Positions 7,649 to 16,986 of a stretch of DNA of 64,000 bases are shown here, piece after piece. The stretch comes from Domibacillus aminovorans (GTDB lineage Bacteria; Bacillota; Bacilli; Bacillales; Domibacillaceae). How positions within the stretch are numbered: the first letter of the stretch is position 1; the number at the start of each line of letters is the position of its first letter. The notes beneath the pieces are model-generated. The model saw only the letters and a list, made by a program, of their open reading frames with translations. It did not search any database and was not told the origin of the DNA. The translations under genes were made by a program, and so were the position numbers. Location: NCBI RefSeq assembly GCF_001643235.1, contig NZ_LQWY01000012.1, positions 186,001 through 250,000 on the forward strand. The letters run 5' to 3'.

Positions 7649-8785
7649 ATGAACGATATTCCATGGAAAACGGTTATTGCCGCTGTCTTTATGACCGTGT
7701 TGACAGCTGCACTTCTTTTTTTTCCCGAAACGGGAGTATATGCAGCTCGGCAAGGAATGGATATGTGGTGGAAAACGGTTTTCCCCTCTCTTCTCCCTTT
7801 TTTCATCTTAACAGAAATGCTTCTCGGTCTCGGAGTCGTCGCTTTTTTCGGTGCACTTTCAGAAAATATCATGCGTGTTCTTTTTCGTCTTCCTGGACCC
7901 GCTGGTGTCGCCTGGATTCTATCACTTGCTTCAGGCTTTCCAACTGGAGCACGACTCGCAGCACGACTTCGGAACGATAATGTAATTACGCAAGTCGAAG
8001 CAGAACGTCTTGTTGCCTTTGCCCACTCGTCCAATCCGCTATTTATTTTAGGTGCTGTTGCAAGTGGCTTTCTTCACGATCCGGATGTTGGATTTTTACT
8101 TGCTGCAGCCCATTATAGCGGAGCTTTTTTTGTCGGTATCACAATGCGCTTCTATGGTGGACAGACACCCGTTTCCCGTTCCGTATCAACACGTGCCATT
8201 CAAGCATTTGTGATGGCTCGCAGACAAGATGGACGGCCTTTTGGTACATTGATTGCCGATGCAGTTATTTCCTCTGTTCAAACACTCATGCTCGTTGGCG
8301 GGTTTATTATCTTTTTTTCAGTTATAACTGAATTATTGAAAATAAATGGGGTTTTCTCTGCTTTTTCCATTCTCTTTTCAAAGGCAGGTCTGAATACGGA
8401 TATGGCTGCACCACTTCTATCAGGATTGATCGAACTCACTGCCGGCACAAAACAAGCTGCCGAAATGAATGGTGAGCTCACCGTTATACTCATGGTGATC
8501 AGCTTTATTTTAGCCTTCAGCGGCTTCAGTGTTCATGCCCAAGTCGCAGCCATTCTCAGTAAAACGGATATTCGTTATGCACCTTTTCTCGCTGCGCGTG
8601 TGCTGCACAGTATATACGCCGTACTAATTACGTTTTTATTGACTTCCGTTAAGCTTGCCGATTCACCCGTGTCCGTTTCGATGATCCCACCTGAAAACGG
8701 GATAAGTATGACCGTTTTATGGATGACCATTGCTTCTATTTTGTTCTTTATTCAATATAAAAACAGCCGGCGCAAAAGAAATTGA
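7649..8785 (+). CDS. ylbJ: Sporulation integral membrane protein YlbJ
   Basis: A polytopic membrane protein of 378 residues with about eight hydrophobic segments and the gate-like motif GLIELTAGTKQAAE in the third quarter. In B. subtilis ylbJ is expressed in the mother cell and is needed for normal spore formation. GGGAGGATT lies 6 bases before the ATG. It stands alone between divergent ylbK and convergent coaD. Its presence shows the host lineage forms endospores, or recently did. Confidence 0.92.
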   Translation: MNDIPWKTVIAAVFMTVLTAALLFFPETGVYAARQGMDMWWKTVFPSLLPFFILTEMLLGLGVVAFFGALSENIMRVLFRLPGPAGVAWILSLASGFPTGARLAARLRNDNVITQVEAERLVAFAHSSNPLFILGAVASGFLHDPDVGFLLAAAHYSGAFFVGITMRFYGGQTPVSRSVSTRAIQAFVMARRQDGRPFGTLIADAVISSVQTLMLVGGFIIFFSVITELLKINGVFSAFSILFSKAGLNTDMAAPLLSGLIELTAGTKQAAEMNGELTVILMVISFILAFSGFSVHAQVAAILSKTDIRYAPFLAARVLHSIYAVLITFLLTSVKLADSPVSVSMIPPENGISMTVLWMTIASILFFIQYKNSRRKRN

Positions 8786-8806
8786 TTTCTTTCGTACCAG
8801 CTGTCC

Positions 8807-9870
<1,064 letters not shown>

Positions 9871-9942
9871 TCTATTCAACCTGCCATTCATTTTTCTTCG
9901 TTTATGGTATCATAAACAAACAGTTGAATCTACAACATAAAA

Positions 9943-9977
9943 AAAGAAACCTTACATATGATTGACAAGGTTTCTTT
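9943..9977. terminator. Terminator of the 469-residue membrane protein gene
   Basis: AAAGAAACCTT and AAGGTTTCTTT pair around a 13-base loop and overlap the stop codon at 9976-9978. A long T-run follows on the minus strand. Confidence 0.85.
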
Positions 9978-11385
9978 ACAATTTATACGGCTGTAAATTA
10001 ATTTTTTCCGCCATTTCCTGAACTTCAATGAGAAAGATTTTCTGAAACCAAATTTTATCGACGTGCATCGTTCCATTTATATTTTGAAGCGCTGTATCGT
10101 ACAGCACATAATTATGCTTATTAAACAAGACACGGTTTTCATTTATATAAAAACGATACGTCTCAAATTCTTTTTGCATGAGCCATTCCTGACCGATAGA
10201 TAACTCTTGAATGGTAAACCCGAGTGATTCAGCTGCTTCTTTCAATGGCACATAAAGAACTCCCTCTTTTTTCTTCATATGAAAAGCTGCTTCTTTTCCT
10301 TCAATTATCACCGGACGGCCATCGAAAAAGATAAGTGGTAGGACGGCTGTATCCCTTTTTTTATTGTTCGTAAAAAACTGTGTTTCTTCCCCTTTAACGG
10401 ATCCGAGTAAATCATCGAGCTTCTGTGCACTCACTTCTTTTCCCTTTAAACCCACTAATTCTTCCAGCCATTCAGCCTGTTCCGTTTCGGTCAATTGAGC
10501 AGTAATTTTTTCTTTCATGACAGCCGCTTTTGAAAAAACAGGCTGTGAATCATATAAAGAGACGACTATAAAAGAAGCCAACCACTTTTCACTTTCCTGA
10601 AAAATGAAATGCTGTAATGCATAATTATGAATGATCTGATTGCGAATCGTCTTCAATCCATCCATGCTTTGAACGAGCGTTAGTCCGCTTAATTCTACTG
10701 GCCTTACATCGGGTAAAATAACAACCGTTTGCGGAGCAATTTCATCTTCGTCAAACGGGAAGTCGAATGAAGATGCAGTCGATTGGACACTTTCAACATT
10801 ATATACGGTTAAAATCGGTGAAAGTACACTTTTTATGAGCGGCGATTTTTGCCAATACAACGGTGCTTGTCCGGAATTTCCTTGAAACGAATAAAAGTCA
10901 ATAAGCGACATTTGTTTCGCAGCCGTCTGTTCAAGGGACGATATCCATTCTCCGCCCTGCTTTGTATGGTCTATTACCATGACCGTTGTTGCCGATATGT
11001 TGACGTCAGAGAATGAAGCATACCAGTTATTTAATGTAAAAGATGCGTCTATATGCGGAGCTGGCAATCGGTAATGAATCGTCAGACTTTCTCCACTTAT
11101 ATCAACTGTACCCGCTTGACCTCCGATTTCACATACATCTCCCTTTGAACATGAGACTTCATCTGCATCCGCCGGGAGTTTGAAGACCATTTTTTCGTTT
11201 TCGGGCAATAGCCTGATTGTCTGGCTTACAATCAAGTGGTCTTTCTTTACATCAAGTTCAATTTCTTGTGCAGAAATAATCGTTTCAGATGCTTTTGATA
11301 TTTTTTCATATCCAATCCATTGGACCGTTAATAGCACCCCAGAGACAATAAATAGCAACAAACTAATTATCAGGACTTTTTTCAT
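9976..11385 (-). CDS. Membrane-anchored protein with a stalk-like C-terminal domain, function unknown
   Basis: I do not recognise the whole protein (469 residues). It starts with a membrane segment (MKKVLIISLLLFIVSGVLL), so most of it should lie outside the membrane. A small CSKGDVC loop is near residue 84. The last 120 residues (PVIIEGKEAAFHMKKKEGVLYVPLKEAAESLGF) resemble the copper amine oxidase N-terminal/stalk domain found in wall-associated proteins of Firmicutes. GGAGG lies 11 bases before the ATG. It lies between rsmD and a divergent DUF7147 gene and has its own terminator, so it is probably monocistronic. B. subtilis has no gene here. Confidence 0.75.
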   Translation of the reverse strand: MKKVLIISLLLFIVSGVLLTVQWIGYEKISKASETIISAQEIELDVKKDHLIVSQTIRLLPENEKMVFKLPADADEVSCSKGDVCEIGGQAGTVDISGESLTIHYRLPAPHIDASFTLNNWYASFSDVNISATTVMVIDHTKQGGEWISSLEQTAAKQMSLIDFYSFQGNSGQAPLYWQKSPLIKSVLSPILTVYNVESVQSTASSFDFPFDEDEIAPQTVVILPDVRPVELSGLTLVQSMDGLKTIRNQIIHNYALQHFIFQESEKWLASFIVVSLYDSQPVFSKAAVMKEKITAQLTETEQAEWLEELVGLKGKEVSAQKLDDLLGSVKGEETQFFTNNKKRDTAVLPLIFFDGRPVIIEGKEAAFHMKKKEGVLYVPLKEAAESLGFTIQELSIGQEWLMQKEFETYRFYINENRVLFNKHNYVLYDTALQNINGTMHVDKIWFQKIFLIEVQEMAEKINLQPYKL

Positions 11386-11540
11386 ACATTTGTCTGCCTC
11401 CTGTAGGATGATGATTCACTTTCATCATAACAAATTTTTTGCGTTTTTAAAGACGAAATTTATTATAATCACGTGAACAGTTATTGTTTATTAAAAACAG
11501 AAGGGGTACGATAGGTAAGAAAAGAATGGAGGCATTGAAA

Positions 11541-11930
11541 TTGATTCAACGATTTATTGAACTTGGGGAAGGATATTCCGATTTGTATGAACTGATTGAT
11601 GTCGCAAAAAGAGCCGAACAGCGCGTTCTGCATTTTCTCGCACTACACTCAAAAGTGAATGAACGGCATGTAACGTCATGTGCCGTTGTTCTAACGCCTA
11701 CTACACCGGGCGATTTCCAACCAATATACATATGCCGAGAAGGCATTCCTTACCTGCATGAAAAGCCAAACGAGCGATACCGTTTATTTGAAGAAACAGC
11801 ACAGTCACTTCATAAAAACGTCATTGAGTTGGACGTCAAATCGTCTGTTGCTTTTGCAGAAACAGCGCTCTACTATCAATATCTCATCGGCATTTTGCGG
11901 CTCAACCATCACATTCCACCGCTTCAATGA
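11541..11930 (+). CDS. DUF7147 family protein
   Basis: A conserved Bacillaceae protein of 129 residues, sometimes misnamed methylthioribose kinase. The sequence MIQRFIELGEGYSDLYELID, the PIYICREGIP motif and the ending GILRLNHHIPPLQ match the family as I remember it. The TTG at 11541 is preferred because GGAGG lies eight bases upstream; an ATG at 11526 overlaps this ribosome site. No catalytic motif is evident. It diverges from the stalk-domain gene and faces ylbG across a terminator. Confidence 0.8.
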   Translation: MIQRFIELGEGYSDLYELIDVAKRAEQRVLHFLALHSKVNERHVTSCAVVLTPTTPGDFQPIYICREGIPYLHEKPNERYRLFEETAQSLHKNVIELDVKSSVAFAETALYYQYLIGILRLNHHIPPLQ

Positions 11931-11967
11931 AAAAAGGGGATCTGTCACGATGACAGTCCCCTTTTTT
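11930..11967. terminator. Bidirectional terminator between the DUF7147 gene and ylbG
   Basis: AAAAAAGGGGA and TCCCCTTTTTT flank an inner CTGTCA-CGA-TGACAG stem, giving a long uninterrupted hairpin with T-runs in both directions between convergent genes. Confidence 0.9.
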
Positions 11968-12241
11968 AAACACCAATTTTATAATCATATTCTTTCGCTT
12001 TATCCGGCCGGGAATTTTCATAGTCTACTTTTAAAAATGGTTTCTCTGAAAATTCCACTTTTTTCACAAATGAAAATGTGTCAAGCTTCTCTGCAAGTGC
12101 GGCTATTTCCGACTGGTCACAGTACAGCACGACATATTTCATTTTTTTTGATACGTAATGAACATTTCCATACTTACGTAGTGATTTAGCCGGCTTAAGT
12201 GAATGAAGCCATACAATTAACGCCTGTCGTTCCGTTAACAT
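11966..12241 (-). CDS. ylbG: YlbG family (UPF0298) protein
   Basis: A conserved small protein of 91 residues of unknown function, found next to ylbF in Bacillaceae. [20 protein letters not shown] and [11 protein letters not shown] at the end match the family. The reading frame stays open upstream, but the ATG at 12241 has a GGAGGGCG ribosome site and fits the B. subtilis start, so the 51 upstream codons are not counted. It lies 73 bases after ylbF on the same strand. Confidence 0.92.
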   Translation of the reverse strand: MLTERQALIVWLHSLKPAKSLRKYGNVHYVSKKMKYVVLYCDQSEIAALAEKLDTFSFVKKVEFSEKPFLKVDYENSRPDKAKEYDYKIGV

Positions 12242-12314
12242 ATTTCGCCCTCCGGCACTATATTTTTTATCCTGCTTTAATGAGTTGTACAAACCTCCGC
12301 TGAATAAAGTTTCA

Positions 12315-12764
12315 CTATGCGGAACATCCGCAAGAACCGCCGCTTTCGCTGCTTCCACAACTTCCACAGGCACTTGAGAATACAGAACCTGCACCCGGCA
12401 CTTTTACCTGATCAGAAACAGAACGGGCAATGAGCAAACTAACATCGTCAAGTAGCTGCTGAAGTTCCGTCTCTGCTCGTCTAAACGCGGCGACATGTTC
12501 ATCCATATCCATTTCACGCTTTGCCTGGCGCGTTTCCATCATAATCTTTTTATAATCGGGATGGTAGCGGCCAAATCGCTGCACATCTTCATATTGATCT
12601 TTTAATCGGCTGAACGCGAAAATTTTTCGTTTCACCGATTCATTTGTATAAAGCAATTTATAACAGTCGCGATATTTAATAGCTGTTTCAGACTGGAGAA
12701 TCATCTCTCCAAGCTCGTCTGCTGCATCCGCTGCACTGATGAGTTCCATCGTTGTTGCAATCAT
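12315..12764 (-). CDS. ylbF: YlbF/RicF, subunit of the Ric (YaaT-YlbF-YmcA) complex
   Basis: YlbF with YmcA and YaaT forms an iron-sulphur complex that promotes RNase Y-dependent mRNA maturation, competence, sporulation and biofilm formation. Length is 149 residues, equal to B. subtilis. [18 protein letters not shown] is the family core, and the C-terminus [15 protein letters not shown] supplies cysteines for cluster binding. GGAGGTG lies six bases before the ATG at 12764. It is followed directly by ylbG; ylbD and ylbE, next to it in B. subtilis, are absent. Confidence 0.95.
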   Translation of the reverse strand: MIATTMELISAADAADELGEMILQSETAIKYRDCYKLLYTNESVKRKIFAFSRLKDQYEDVQRFGRYHPDYKKIMMETRQAKREMDMDEHVAAFRRAETELQQLLDDVSLLIARSVSDQVKVPGAGSVFSSACGSCGSSESGGSCGCSA

Positions 12765-12801
12765 GAAATGCACCTCCATCGACTCATTTTACCATATAAC
12801 T

Positions 12802-13875
12802 TTACTCTTCGGTAAAATTTTGTGTGTAATGTTTCCGATAAGCGCCCGTACCAAGTGTAGAGAACGATTCACTAAGCATGACCTCCCTGTGCTCCTTTGA
12901 GTTGAGCCATCCTTCCATCGCCGCAGCAGCATCTACATAGTTTGCCGCAATATTTTCACCAGCTGCACCATACATAACATCTGCACGCCTAAGACGATCT
13001 TCAAGGCCACCAAATTGCGGTGATTCATGATCGAAATAGCCTGCTGAAAACATATCTTTACTATGACTTTTAGCTACAGCCGCAGCTCCAGTATTCCATT
13101 CAAGCAGTGATAAACCAAACCGGCTTCTCATCACATTTGTAATCTCATATATTTGCTGCTCGCTGCCTCTCTCAATATGAACCCATGCTGAGCGCCCTGG
13201 CGACGGCACTTCAGGCAGCGTTCCTTGATACACTAATTCATATGGCCTCATTTTTAGCAGCACATCCTTCGTCATAAAACGAACCGCAGAAAGAGTTCCT
13301 GAAAACTGATCAATATATAACTGAGCATAAAAGTTCCCAATCGGTACAATCGGACGGAGATTTAAATCTTCTTCAGACAGTTCAAATCGATAGTAACTGT
13401 CGTTCGCATTGACAACTATCTCGGTTTCAGGATAACGTGATCGAAAAATTTCATTCGATGAAATACCGAGTGTAAAGGGCTCCGTATCCATGTTGCCTGT
13501 CGCATATATTGTCACGATACGGTTATTTTCTACACCTGCGAGAAAATACGCATTGCCTGTATGATACACCCACCAGTCATATCCATAAGCAGATGGTTCT
13601 TTCCGAACAGGCGGTCCATATAAAGTCAATAACTTCTCTGCGGACTCTCCAATAAAAGAACCGGCGCCTGAATTCGGTGTTGTTTCTGTTTTTGTTTCTT
13701 CGGCTGGCTCTACCCGACCGCTATTCACAGACGGTGGTACTGGTGTTGTTTCTTCTTTACGCTCATTCATCGATTTATCTGTATAAATGCCTGCAAGCAT
13801 CATAATCAAAAAGATAATTAAAATTTTAAAAACAGATCGCAGAAAATCTCCTCCTTTATAAACCGGCACATCCAT
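12802..13875 (-). CDS. ylbC: CAP-domain secreted or membrane-anchored protein YlbC
   Basis: An exported protein of 357 residues. After an N-terminal hydrophobic segment (VFKILIIFLIMMLAGIY) and a Thr/Pro/Glu-rich linker comes a CAP-associated domain (about residues 75-215) and a C-terminal CAP/SCP domain (about 235-350). The CAP signature residues include HSKDMFSAGYFDHESP and AGENIA. The CAP-domain cysteines of eukaryotes are absent, as is usual in Bacillus. Two starts are possible: the ATG at 13875 behind AAAGG, or a CTG at 13842 that has a far stronger AAAGGAGGAG site. The function in the envelope is unknown. Confidence 0.85.
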   Translation of the reverse strand: MDVPVYKGGDFLRSVFKILIIFLIMMLAGIYTDKSMNERKEETTPVPPSVNSGRVEPAEETKTETTPNSGAGSFIGESAEKLLTLYGPPVRKEPSAYGYDWWVYHTGNAYFLAGVENNRIVTIYATGNMDTEPFTLGISSNEIFRSRYPETEIVVNANDSYYRFELSEEDLNLRPIVPIGNFYAQLYIDQFSGTLSAVRFMTKDVLLKMRPYELVYQGTLPEVPSPGRSAWVHIERGSEQQIYEITNVMRSRFGLSLLEWNTGAAAVAKSHSKDMFSAGYFDHESPQFGGLEDRLRRADVMYGAAGENIAANYVDAAAAMEGWLNSKEHREVMLSESFSTLGTGAYRKHYTQNFTEE

Positions 13876-13940
13876 ATACCTTTATCAGTATATCATTCCA
13901 AATTCATGATTGAACAAAACTTTCTATCTAATCTTTTCAA

Positions 13941-13957
13941 AATTGTCATAGACAATT
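13941..13957. promoter_or_regulatory. Operator-like palindrome between ylbC and ylbA
   Basis: AATTGTC, spacer ATA, GACAATT is a perfect 7-3-7 palindrome in the 171-base divergent promoter region. I cannot assign a regulator. It lacks a T-run, so it is not a terminator. Confidence 0.45.
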
Positions 13958-14046
13958 AAATGAAGCACATTGCATGAAAGCAGAATTTCGACTATTATGG
14001 AAGAGGAAGCAAAAACATGACGGAAATGCAGGAGGGATCTTTTTTC

Positions 14047-14406
14047 ATGAAATTTGAAAATATTGGTTTAGAAAAAACACAAATCGATTTAAACCGCCTC
14101 ACTTATATTATGGAAGAGCATGGAATGGTGCTCGCCGGTCAGTGGGATTACGAGCGCGTTACATATGATCGCAAATTTGAACTAAAAGAAGGCGTTTATT
14201 ACTTGCGTGTATTCGGCTTCGCAGTACAAGGCGATGTCGGTACAGATGATGCTACTATTGAATTAATGACGCCAATTCTTGGTAAGCATTACTATCCACA
14301 TGGTGTGGAATATGGTGATAATGAATATTATCCGGAATCACTTGTCAAAACATGTGAAAAATTACTTGCTGATATTAAAGCGGATATGGTTCATTACATC
14401 GGCTAA
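14047..14406 (+). CDS. ylbA: YugN-like family protein YlbA
   Basis: A conserved cytoplasmic protein of 119 residues, family YugN (unknown function). MKFENIGL, QWDYERVTYDRKFELKEGVYYLR and GKHYYPHGVEYG are characteristic. The ATG at 14047 follows GGAGGGATC. An in-frame ATG at 14017 would add ten residues behind a weaker GGAAG site. It is transcribed alone and ends in a strong terminator. Confidence 0.88.
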   Translation: MKFENIGLEKTQIDLNRLTYIMEEHGMVLAGQWDYERVTYDRKFELKEGVYYLRVFGFAVQGDVGTDDATIELMTPILGKHYYPHGVEYGDNEYYPESLVKTCEKLLADIKADMVHYIG

Positions 14407-14408
14407 GA

Positions 14409-14442
14409 AAAAGCTTTCCCCCTTAAATGGAGGAAAGCTTTT
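14409..14442. terminator. ylbA terminator (convergent with the ctaM-like gene)
   Basis: AAAAGCTTTCC and GGAAAGCTTTT with a T-run; also followed by T residues on the minus strand, so it can serve both convergent genes. Confidence 0.85.
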
Positions 14443-14443
14443 T

Positions 14444-14905
14444 TTATGAGCCAAGAATCGCTTTAAACACAGATGTTGTTGGGCCGCCTGTATAAAAAAC
14501 ATATAAAAGAAGATAAACAGCTACCCCTGTAATACCTGTAAAAAACCAGATGATACTCGTATATGGACCAATTTTCCGGTGACGAATTAAATTGCTTTTC
14601 AATCCACTCACAATGGAAACAATTCCAAAAACGGCTCCTATCGTGGCGAGACAAATATGAAAGATAAGAAAAATAGTGTAATATATTTTGATATCATCTG
14701 GCCCCCCGAATGCGGTGTTTCCGATAAATAACGTTCTACTCACGTAAATGATAAAGAAAGTAAGGGCAAAAACACCAGCAAGCAGCATTGTTTTTTTATG
14801 TTGCTCCACTTTTCTCTGTTTAATTTGTGCCCAGCCGATTGCAACAGTAATCGCACTAAGCGCAATAAAGATCGTACTGATAGTAGGCAAAATCGGTAAC
14901 GACAT
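14444..14905 (-). CDS. DUF420 membrane protein, CtaM-like
   Basis: A small polytopic protein of 153 residues with four or five membrane segments and the conserved HKKTMLLAGVFALTFFIIY and FLIFHICLATIG (histidine-bearing) helices of DUF420. In Staphylococcus aureus the homologue CtaM is needed for heme-copper oxidase activity. Its place directly after ctaG supports an assembly role for the caa3 oxidase here. The start at 14905 has GAGGAATGTTC upstream; an ATG two codons earlier is possible. Confidence 0.85.
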   Translation of the reverse strand: MSLPILPTISTIFIALSAITVAIGWAQIKQRKVEQHKKTMLLAGVFALTFFIIYVSRTLFIGNTAFGGPDDIKIYYTIFLIFHICLATIGAVFGIVSIVSGLKSNLIRHRKIGPYTSIIWFFTGITGVAVYLLLYVFYTGGPTTSVFKAILGS

Positions 14906-14931
14906 GAACATTCCTCACTTCCATTATGTAT

Positions 14932-14962
14932 GAAACGAGGGGAGCAGGTCCCCCATCGTTTC
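14932..14962. other. Strong hairpin between ctaG and the ctaM-like gene
   Basis: GAAACGA-GGGG and CCCC-A-TCGTTTC can pair into an 11-bp stem. The T-run (TTTTG) follows on the plus strand, not on the strand of the genes, so it does not look like a ctaG terminator. It would lie in the leader of the ctaM-like gene. Confidence 0.45.
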
Positions 14963-14977
14963 TTTTGTCTTATTTAA

Positions 14978-15889
14978 TTAAGACATTGATTTATCATGAC
15001 GTGCTAGGGCGGCTTCCGTAATTTCATCCGCCTGCTCGTTCTCTTTACGGAACCATTCAAAAAACACTTGGGCTAATACTACACCGTACACAATTTCTTG
15101 AATAATTTTCATAATCACGCCGCCAAGCTGCTGATCTTCGACAACAGGCATATTTGAAAACAGTTCGGGACCGCTCAAATTAAGACCAGCCAGCGTATCA
15201 ACAGGTACACACAATTCCATCGCTTTCAGCCAGACAGAAGCGTCTGAATAAGTGGCATAAAGCGGTGTTGCTGCGAAAATAATGAGCGCACATGCCGGTG
15301 TCAATAGTATACCATCTGCAAAGATGTACCCGACTTTTTTCAAACCGTGTAAAGAGCGTCCTTCCCGCTGTTCATTTACAAGTGGCCACCACATAAAAAT
15401 GGCGAAGAAAAAGAGCATGAGCGTGTATAAACTATGAAGTGTATTACTCATTTTAATGAAATCGAAAATGAGCGGAATATGATAGAACGAAAATAAACCA
15501 TTAAAGAAAATTAACGCGACCAACGGACGTGTTGCAAATGAAAAAATCGAACGAATAACTGGCAGCTCAATTGTTGCTTTCCATACCCACCAAGGGATTG
15601 CTTTAATAAGCAGCGGTGGTACGACAAGATATAAGACCGCCATTTGAATCATGTGATATGTCATCATAATGTGACCCATCAAATCGATCGGAGACCCTTT
15701 GACTGCATAGAGGATAGCCATCGTTGTTAAAAAAAGAACAGCTTGTCTTTTTGTCAATGGCTCACTAACGCTGAAATCTTTTCTCCACTTCACAGTAATT
15801 AAGAAAAAGAGAACGGTTAAAAACAGAAGCACTACAATAAATAAAGGACTCCATAGAGCCTGAAAGCCAAATATTCCTATAGGCATCAT
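14978..15889 (-). CDS. ctaG: Cytochrome c oxidase assembly factor CtaG
   Basis: A CtaG of the caa3 type: a polytopic membrane protein of 303 residues needed for caa3 oxidase activity in B. subtilis, probably in metal-centre assembly. It has about seven hydrophobic segments and the conserved HIMMTYHMIQMAVLYLVVPPLL and PACALIIFAATPLY stretches with histidines. The ATG at 15889 lies behind GAGGTGATAAGA; an in-frame GTG at 15898 overlaps that ribosome site. It has its own promoter, separated from ctaF by a terminator. Confidence 0.92.
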   Translation of the reverse strand: MMPIGIFGFQALWSPLFIVVLLFLTVLFFLITVKWRKDFSVSEPLTKRQAVLFLTTMAILYAVKGSPIDLMGHIMMTYHMIQMAVLYLVVPPLLIKAIPWWVWKATIELPVIRSIFSFATRPLVALIFFNGLFSFYHIPLIFDFIKMSNTLHSLYTLMLFFFAIFMWWPLVNEQREGRSLHGLKKVGYIFADGILLTPACALIIFAATPLYATYSDASVWLKAMELCVPVDTLAGLNLSGPELFSNMPVVEDQQLGGVIMKIIQEIVYGVVLAQVFFEWFRKENEQADEITEAALARHDKSMS

Positions 15890-15924
15890 TCTTATCACCT
15901 CAATGTTTTTTTGATGCTCAATCC

Positions 15925-15953
15925 ATTATAACTCGCTAAAAAGCTTCATACAA
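15925..15953 (-). promoter_or_regulatory. Sigma-A-type promoter for ctaG
   Basis: On the minus strand TTGTAT (15953-15948), a 17-base spacer, and a perfect TATAAT (15930-15925), 36 bases before the ctaG start and just after the ctaF terminator. Confidence 0.65.
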
Positions 15954-15984
15954 CGCTATGTATTGACAAGTTCATGACAGAAAA

Positions 15985-16014
15985 AAAGTGTTTCCCTGAA
16001 AAGGGAAACACTTT
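15985..16014. terminator. ctaCDEF operon terminator
   Basis: AAAGTGTTTCCC and GGGAAACACTTT form a perfect 12-bp stem with a seven-base T-run on the minus strand, 6 bases past the ctaF stop. Confidence 0.93.
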
Positions 16015-16020
16015 CCTTTC

Positions 16021-16353
16021 TTACCACCAGATAATTGTCAAAAAGGCAAGTATCGTTAAGAATGCGATGAGTATACCAGAATACATAAAGAATTGTGGTA
16101 CTGCATGACCTTTATGACTCATATGCATAAAGTAATAAAGCTGGAATACAACCTGTACGATAGCAAGAAGTAAAACAAATGGAAGGATAAACCATTTAGA
16201 GAATCCTGCTCCGACAGCTGCAAACGCGATAACCGTAAAGAAAATCATCATCGTGAATGTCACGACCTGCATTCTCATGTCTTCTGCACTTTTCTTACGA
16301 CGGTATTCATAGTTAACTTTAGGCTCACCTGAATTCGATTGTAAATTCGCCAT
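16021..16353 (-). CDS. ctaF: Cytochrome caa3 oxidase subunit IV
   Basis: The small subunit of the caa3 oxidase, 110 residues with three membrane helices (about residues 32-50, 57-75 and 87-108) and the HMSHKGH loop between helices 2 and 3 typical of prokaryotic COX IV. It starts three bases after ctaE and is the last gene of the ctaCDEF cluster. Confidence 0.95.
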   Translation of the reverse strand: MANLQSNSGEPKVNYEYRRKKSAEDMRMQVVTFTMMIFFTVIAFAAVGAGFSKWFILPFVLLLAIVQVVFQLYYFMHMSHKGHAVPQFFMYSGILIAFLTILAFLTIIWW

Positions 16354-16356
16354 CCG

Positions 16357-16986
16357 TTATCCCACCATTCCCATTAAATATACGACCGTAAAGATAAACA
16401 CCCATACGACATCAATGAAATGCCAGTAAAGACTTGCCAGGTAAAACTTCGGTGCATTATAAAGGTTCAATCCGCGCTTTGCATTGCGGACCATAAGAGC
16501 AATAATCCAAAAAAGACCGAACGTAACGTGCCCTCCGTGGAAACCGACTAGCGTGTAAAACGCTGAACCGAATGCACTGCTTGTAAATGTATGTTCATAC
16601 TCGTGAACATAATGATTGAATTCATAAATTTCGCATCCAAGGAACCCAAAACCAAGTACGACGGTAATGAACAGCCATGTCTGCATTTTTTTGAAGTTAT
16701 AGTTCTTCATATGGTACATCGCAAAAACAGATGTTAATGAACTTGTCAAAAGAAGCATCGTCATCATGAACACGAGCGGAAGTTCAAATAAATCTTTCGC
16801 AAGTGCATGATCTGGACTTGGTACACTATCTTTTAACGCCAGATACGTGGCAAACAGAGAGGCAAATAACACCGTCTCACCGCCAAGGAAAAGCCAGAAA
16901 CCTATAAACTTATTTTTCCCTTCCAGAGTTGCCTGTTCAGGCGATTCAGGCCACGTCTGTGGCGTGAATTTTTCTTCAGCTGCCAT
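16357..16986 (-). CDS. ctaE: Cytochrome caa3 oxidase subunit III
   Basis: Subunit III, 209 residues, with five membrane helices. WLFLGGETVLFASLFATYLAL, GFHGGHVTFGLFW and the ending YWHFIDVVWVFIFTVVYL are family signatures. Its ATG overlaps the ctaD stop (TAATG), so the two are translationally coupled. A long G-run ribosome site lies inside the end of ctaD. Confidence 0.97.
   Translation of the reverse strand: MAAEEKFTPQTWPESPEQATLEGKNKFIGFWLFLGGETVLFASLFATYLALKDSVPSPDHALAKDLFELPLVFMMTMLLLTSSLTSVFAMYHMKNYNFKKMQTWLFITVVLGFGFLGCEIYEFNHYVHEYEHTFTSSAFGSAFYTLVGFHGGHVTFGLFWIIALMVRNAKRGLNLYNAPKFYLASLYWHFIDVVWVFIFTVVYLMGMVG

Noticed and set aside
12242-12394. 51-codon N-terminal extension of ylbG
   Set aside because: It lies over the end of ylbF and has no ribosome site; the family starts at the ATG at 12241.
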